Assembly (NCBI GenBank): GCA_964409645.1
Contig: CAYPEK010000105.1
Span: forward strand, 1-14,595
Direction: 5' to 3'
From: CAYPEK01 sp964409645
GTDB taxonomy: Bacteria > UBP15 > UBA6099
Length of the DNA: 14,595 nucleotides
Made by a program: the position numbers and the translations under genes. The notes under the pieces were generated by a model that saw nothing but the letters and a program-made list of their open reading frames with translations, did no database searches and was not told the origin of the DNA. The number at the start of each line of letters is the position of its first letter. Within the stretch, counting starts at the first letter, position 1. Positions 13,860 to 14,595 of this stretch are shown here, piece by piece.

Positions 13860-13885
13860 CACCACAAAGACACTAAGACACAAAC
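13860..13885 (+). repeat. short-period repeat of the accacaaag / acactaag type
   Basis: Three imperfect 8-9-base units (accacaaag, acactaag, acacaaac) stand in tandem. Only one array occurs in this window, so its dispersal cannot be judged from here. Confidence 0.5.
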
Positions 13886-13933
13886 AAAACATTTTCGCGC
13901 TCTGACGATCGCGATAAAAAAACACTCAGCAGA

Positions 13934-13994
13934 CCGTTCGGCTGGCCGCACCCCGCCGGTCATTATTCCGAGCCGCGCGCGTAAGCAAGCGGTC
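13934..13994 (-). repeat. bipartite GC-rich intergenic repeat, full copy B
   Basis: Read on the minus strand, gaccgcttgcttacgcgcgc (13975-13994), a 9-base core (13966-13974) and a 32-base block (13934-13965) match copy A at 2593-2653 with one mismatch in each block and an unrelated core of equal length. Here it stands alone, without the AT-rich arms that surround copy A and without the accccgcc flank that lets copy A form a hairpin. Confidence 0.75.
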
Positions 13995-14083
13995 TCGTCG
14001 AAGAATGAAATCTGTTGCGGTTAATAAAAATGGAGACGCATACGCTCAATGCGGGATTCTTTTTGGCTGTCCCCTGCGCGCGC

Positions 14084-14113
14084 TTTCCGTTTTCACGCGG
14101 TTTGATATACAAT
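14084..14113 (+). promoter_or_regulatory. possible promoter of the thioesterase gene
   Basis: A TACAAT -10 box (14108-14113, 5 of 6) follows a weak TTTCCG -35 box (14084-14089, 3 of 6) at 18 bases. It would start transcripts near 14120, about 50 bases before the ATG at 14169. The weak -35 keeps this tentative. Confidence 0.4.
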
Positions 14114-14168
14114 GTTCGCGCGGCGGCAACAGGCCGGCGCGATTTTAGGGATCGAGGGTGCGGACATC

Positions 14169-14595
14169 ATGGACGAGCTGCTGAAGGATTATCCGGTTGT
14201 TGCGGAATGCAAGGTGAGCTGGAGCGACATGGACGCTTTCCAGCATGTGAATAATGTTATCTATTTCAGGTACGTCGAGAATGCGCGGATCGAGTACGGC
14301 ATGAAGATAGGCATCATGGACAAGATGGCGACGGAAGGCCTCGGCCCGATCCTGAAATGGACGGACTGCAAGTTCATCCGGCCGGTGACGTTCCCGGACA
14401 CGCTGCGCGTCGGCGCGCGAACGTTGAGCATCGAAGGCCCCGAGATGAAGATGGGGTATCTGCTTGTGAGCGAGGCGCAGAGAGCAGTGGTCGCCGCAGC
14501 CCACAGCATCGGCGTCTTTTATGACTACCGTAACCGCCGACGCACGGAGGAAACTCCGGCCGAGCTAATTGCAGAAATAGAAAAACTCGAAGGCC
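14169..14595 (+). CDS. hotdog-fold acyl-CoA thioesterase, 4HBT / YbgC-like (3' end outside window)
   Basis: The frame is open from ATG 14169 to the window edge, giving 142 residues. The N-terminal WSDMDAFQHVNNVIYFRYVE is the 4-hydroxybenzoyl-CoA thioesterase signature, with the conserved aspartate (here in SDMDAF) followed by HVNNVxYxRYxE. FIRPVTFPDTLRVGAR and MGYLLVSEAQRAVVAAA match the later hotdog strands. The protein is near full family length, so little should be missing. Members hydrolyse acyl-CoA thioesters in the cytoplasm; the substrate cannot be inferred. ATG 14169 is preferred, with GAGGG about 10 bases upstream. An in-frame ATG at 14112 lacks a ribosome-binding site and overlaps the predicted -10 box. 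It is transcribed away from nusA and is unlikely to be related to it. Confidence 0.93.
   Translation, partial: MDELLKDYPVVAECKVSWSDMDAFQHVNNVIYFRYVENARIEYGMKIGIMDKMATEGLGPILKWTDCKFIRPVTFPDTLRVGARTLSIEGPEMKMGYLLVSEAQRAVVAAAHSIGVFYDYRNRRRTEETPAELIAEIEKLEG

Larger units (their letters stand above)
13756..14168. other. intergenic region between the divergent nusA and thioesterase promoters
   Basis: No credible gene is seen. The region holds an AT-rich stretch behind the nusA promoter, a short-period repeat (13860-13885), the full GC-rich repeat copy B (13934-13994) and the probable promoter and leader of the thioesterase gene (14084-14168). ORFs crossing it are antisense to nusA or out of frame with the thioesterase. 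Confidence 0.65.

Noticed and set aside
14015..14254. 79-codon plus-strand ORF ahead of the thioesterase
   Set aside because: It overlaps the clearly conserved thioesterase frame, lacks a ribosome-binding site and has no recognisable features.

Overview
This is a bacterial window of about 60% GC dominated by one minus-strand housekeeping operon for transcription, translation initiation and RNA metabolism. From its promoter near 13755 it runs leftward: nusA, infB, ylxP, rbfA, a DHH-family nanoRNase (nrnA-like), truB, ribF, rpsO and pnp, ending at a strong intrinsic terminator at 2764-2791. Downstream lies a separate minus-strand M16 zinc peptidase. The left edge holds the 3' part of an unrelated plus-strand gene. 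The right edge holds the 5' part of a divergent plus-strand hotdog-fold thioesterase.

No marker names the organism. The gene order is common to several phyla. The short TruB without a PUA domain and the many palindromic intergenic repeats would fit an uncultured member of the PVC group (Lentisphaerota/Kiritimatiellota-like) or a similar lineage; this is inference only. rimP, ylxR and ylxQ, frequent neighbours of nusA, are absent here.

Layout: 2-1021 partial plus-strand gene; 1022-1190 convergent gap with a repeat fragment; 1191-2486 M16 peptidase; 2487-2822 repeat-rich gap and operon terminator; 2823-4919 pnp; 4920-5252 gap with a terminator/attenuator; 5253-5522 rpsO; 5564-6502 ribF; 6503-6684 second inverted-repeat element; 6685-7395 truB; 7397-8413 nrnA; 8406-8822 rbfA; 8823-9053 gap with a four-stem palindrome cluster; 9054-9344 ylxP; 9364-11958 infB; 12242-13561 nusA, with an in-frame continuation to 12095; 13562-13755 nusA leader and promoter; 13756-14168 repeats and the thioesterase promoter; 14169 to the edge, thioesterase.

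Functionally, NusA controls elongation and termination, IF2 and RbfA serve initiation and 30S maturation, S15 is a 30S protein, TruB modifies tRNA, NrnA and PNPase degrade RNA to the nucleotide level, and RibF supplies FMN/FAD.

The core genes are ordinary. What is unusual: (1) nusA has an in-frame UAG followed by 48 more apparently coding codons; (2) an 82-nt element between ylxP and rbfA folds into a closing stem plus three perfect palindromes; (3) two gaps carry related AT-rich inverted-repeat elements, one overlapping the end of truB; (4) a bipartite GC-rich repeat recurs in four gaps; (5) the nusA leader looks like a transcription attenuator.
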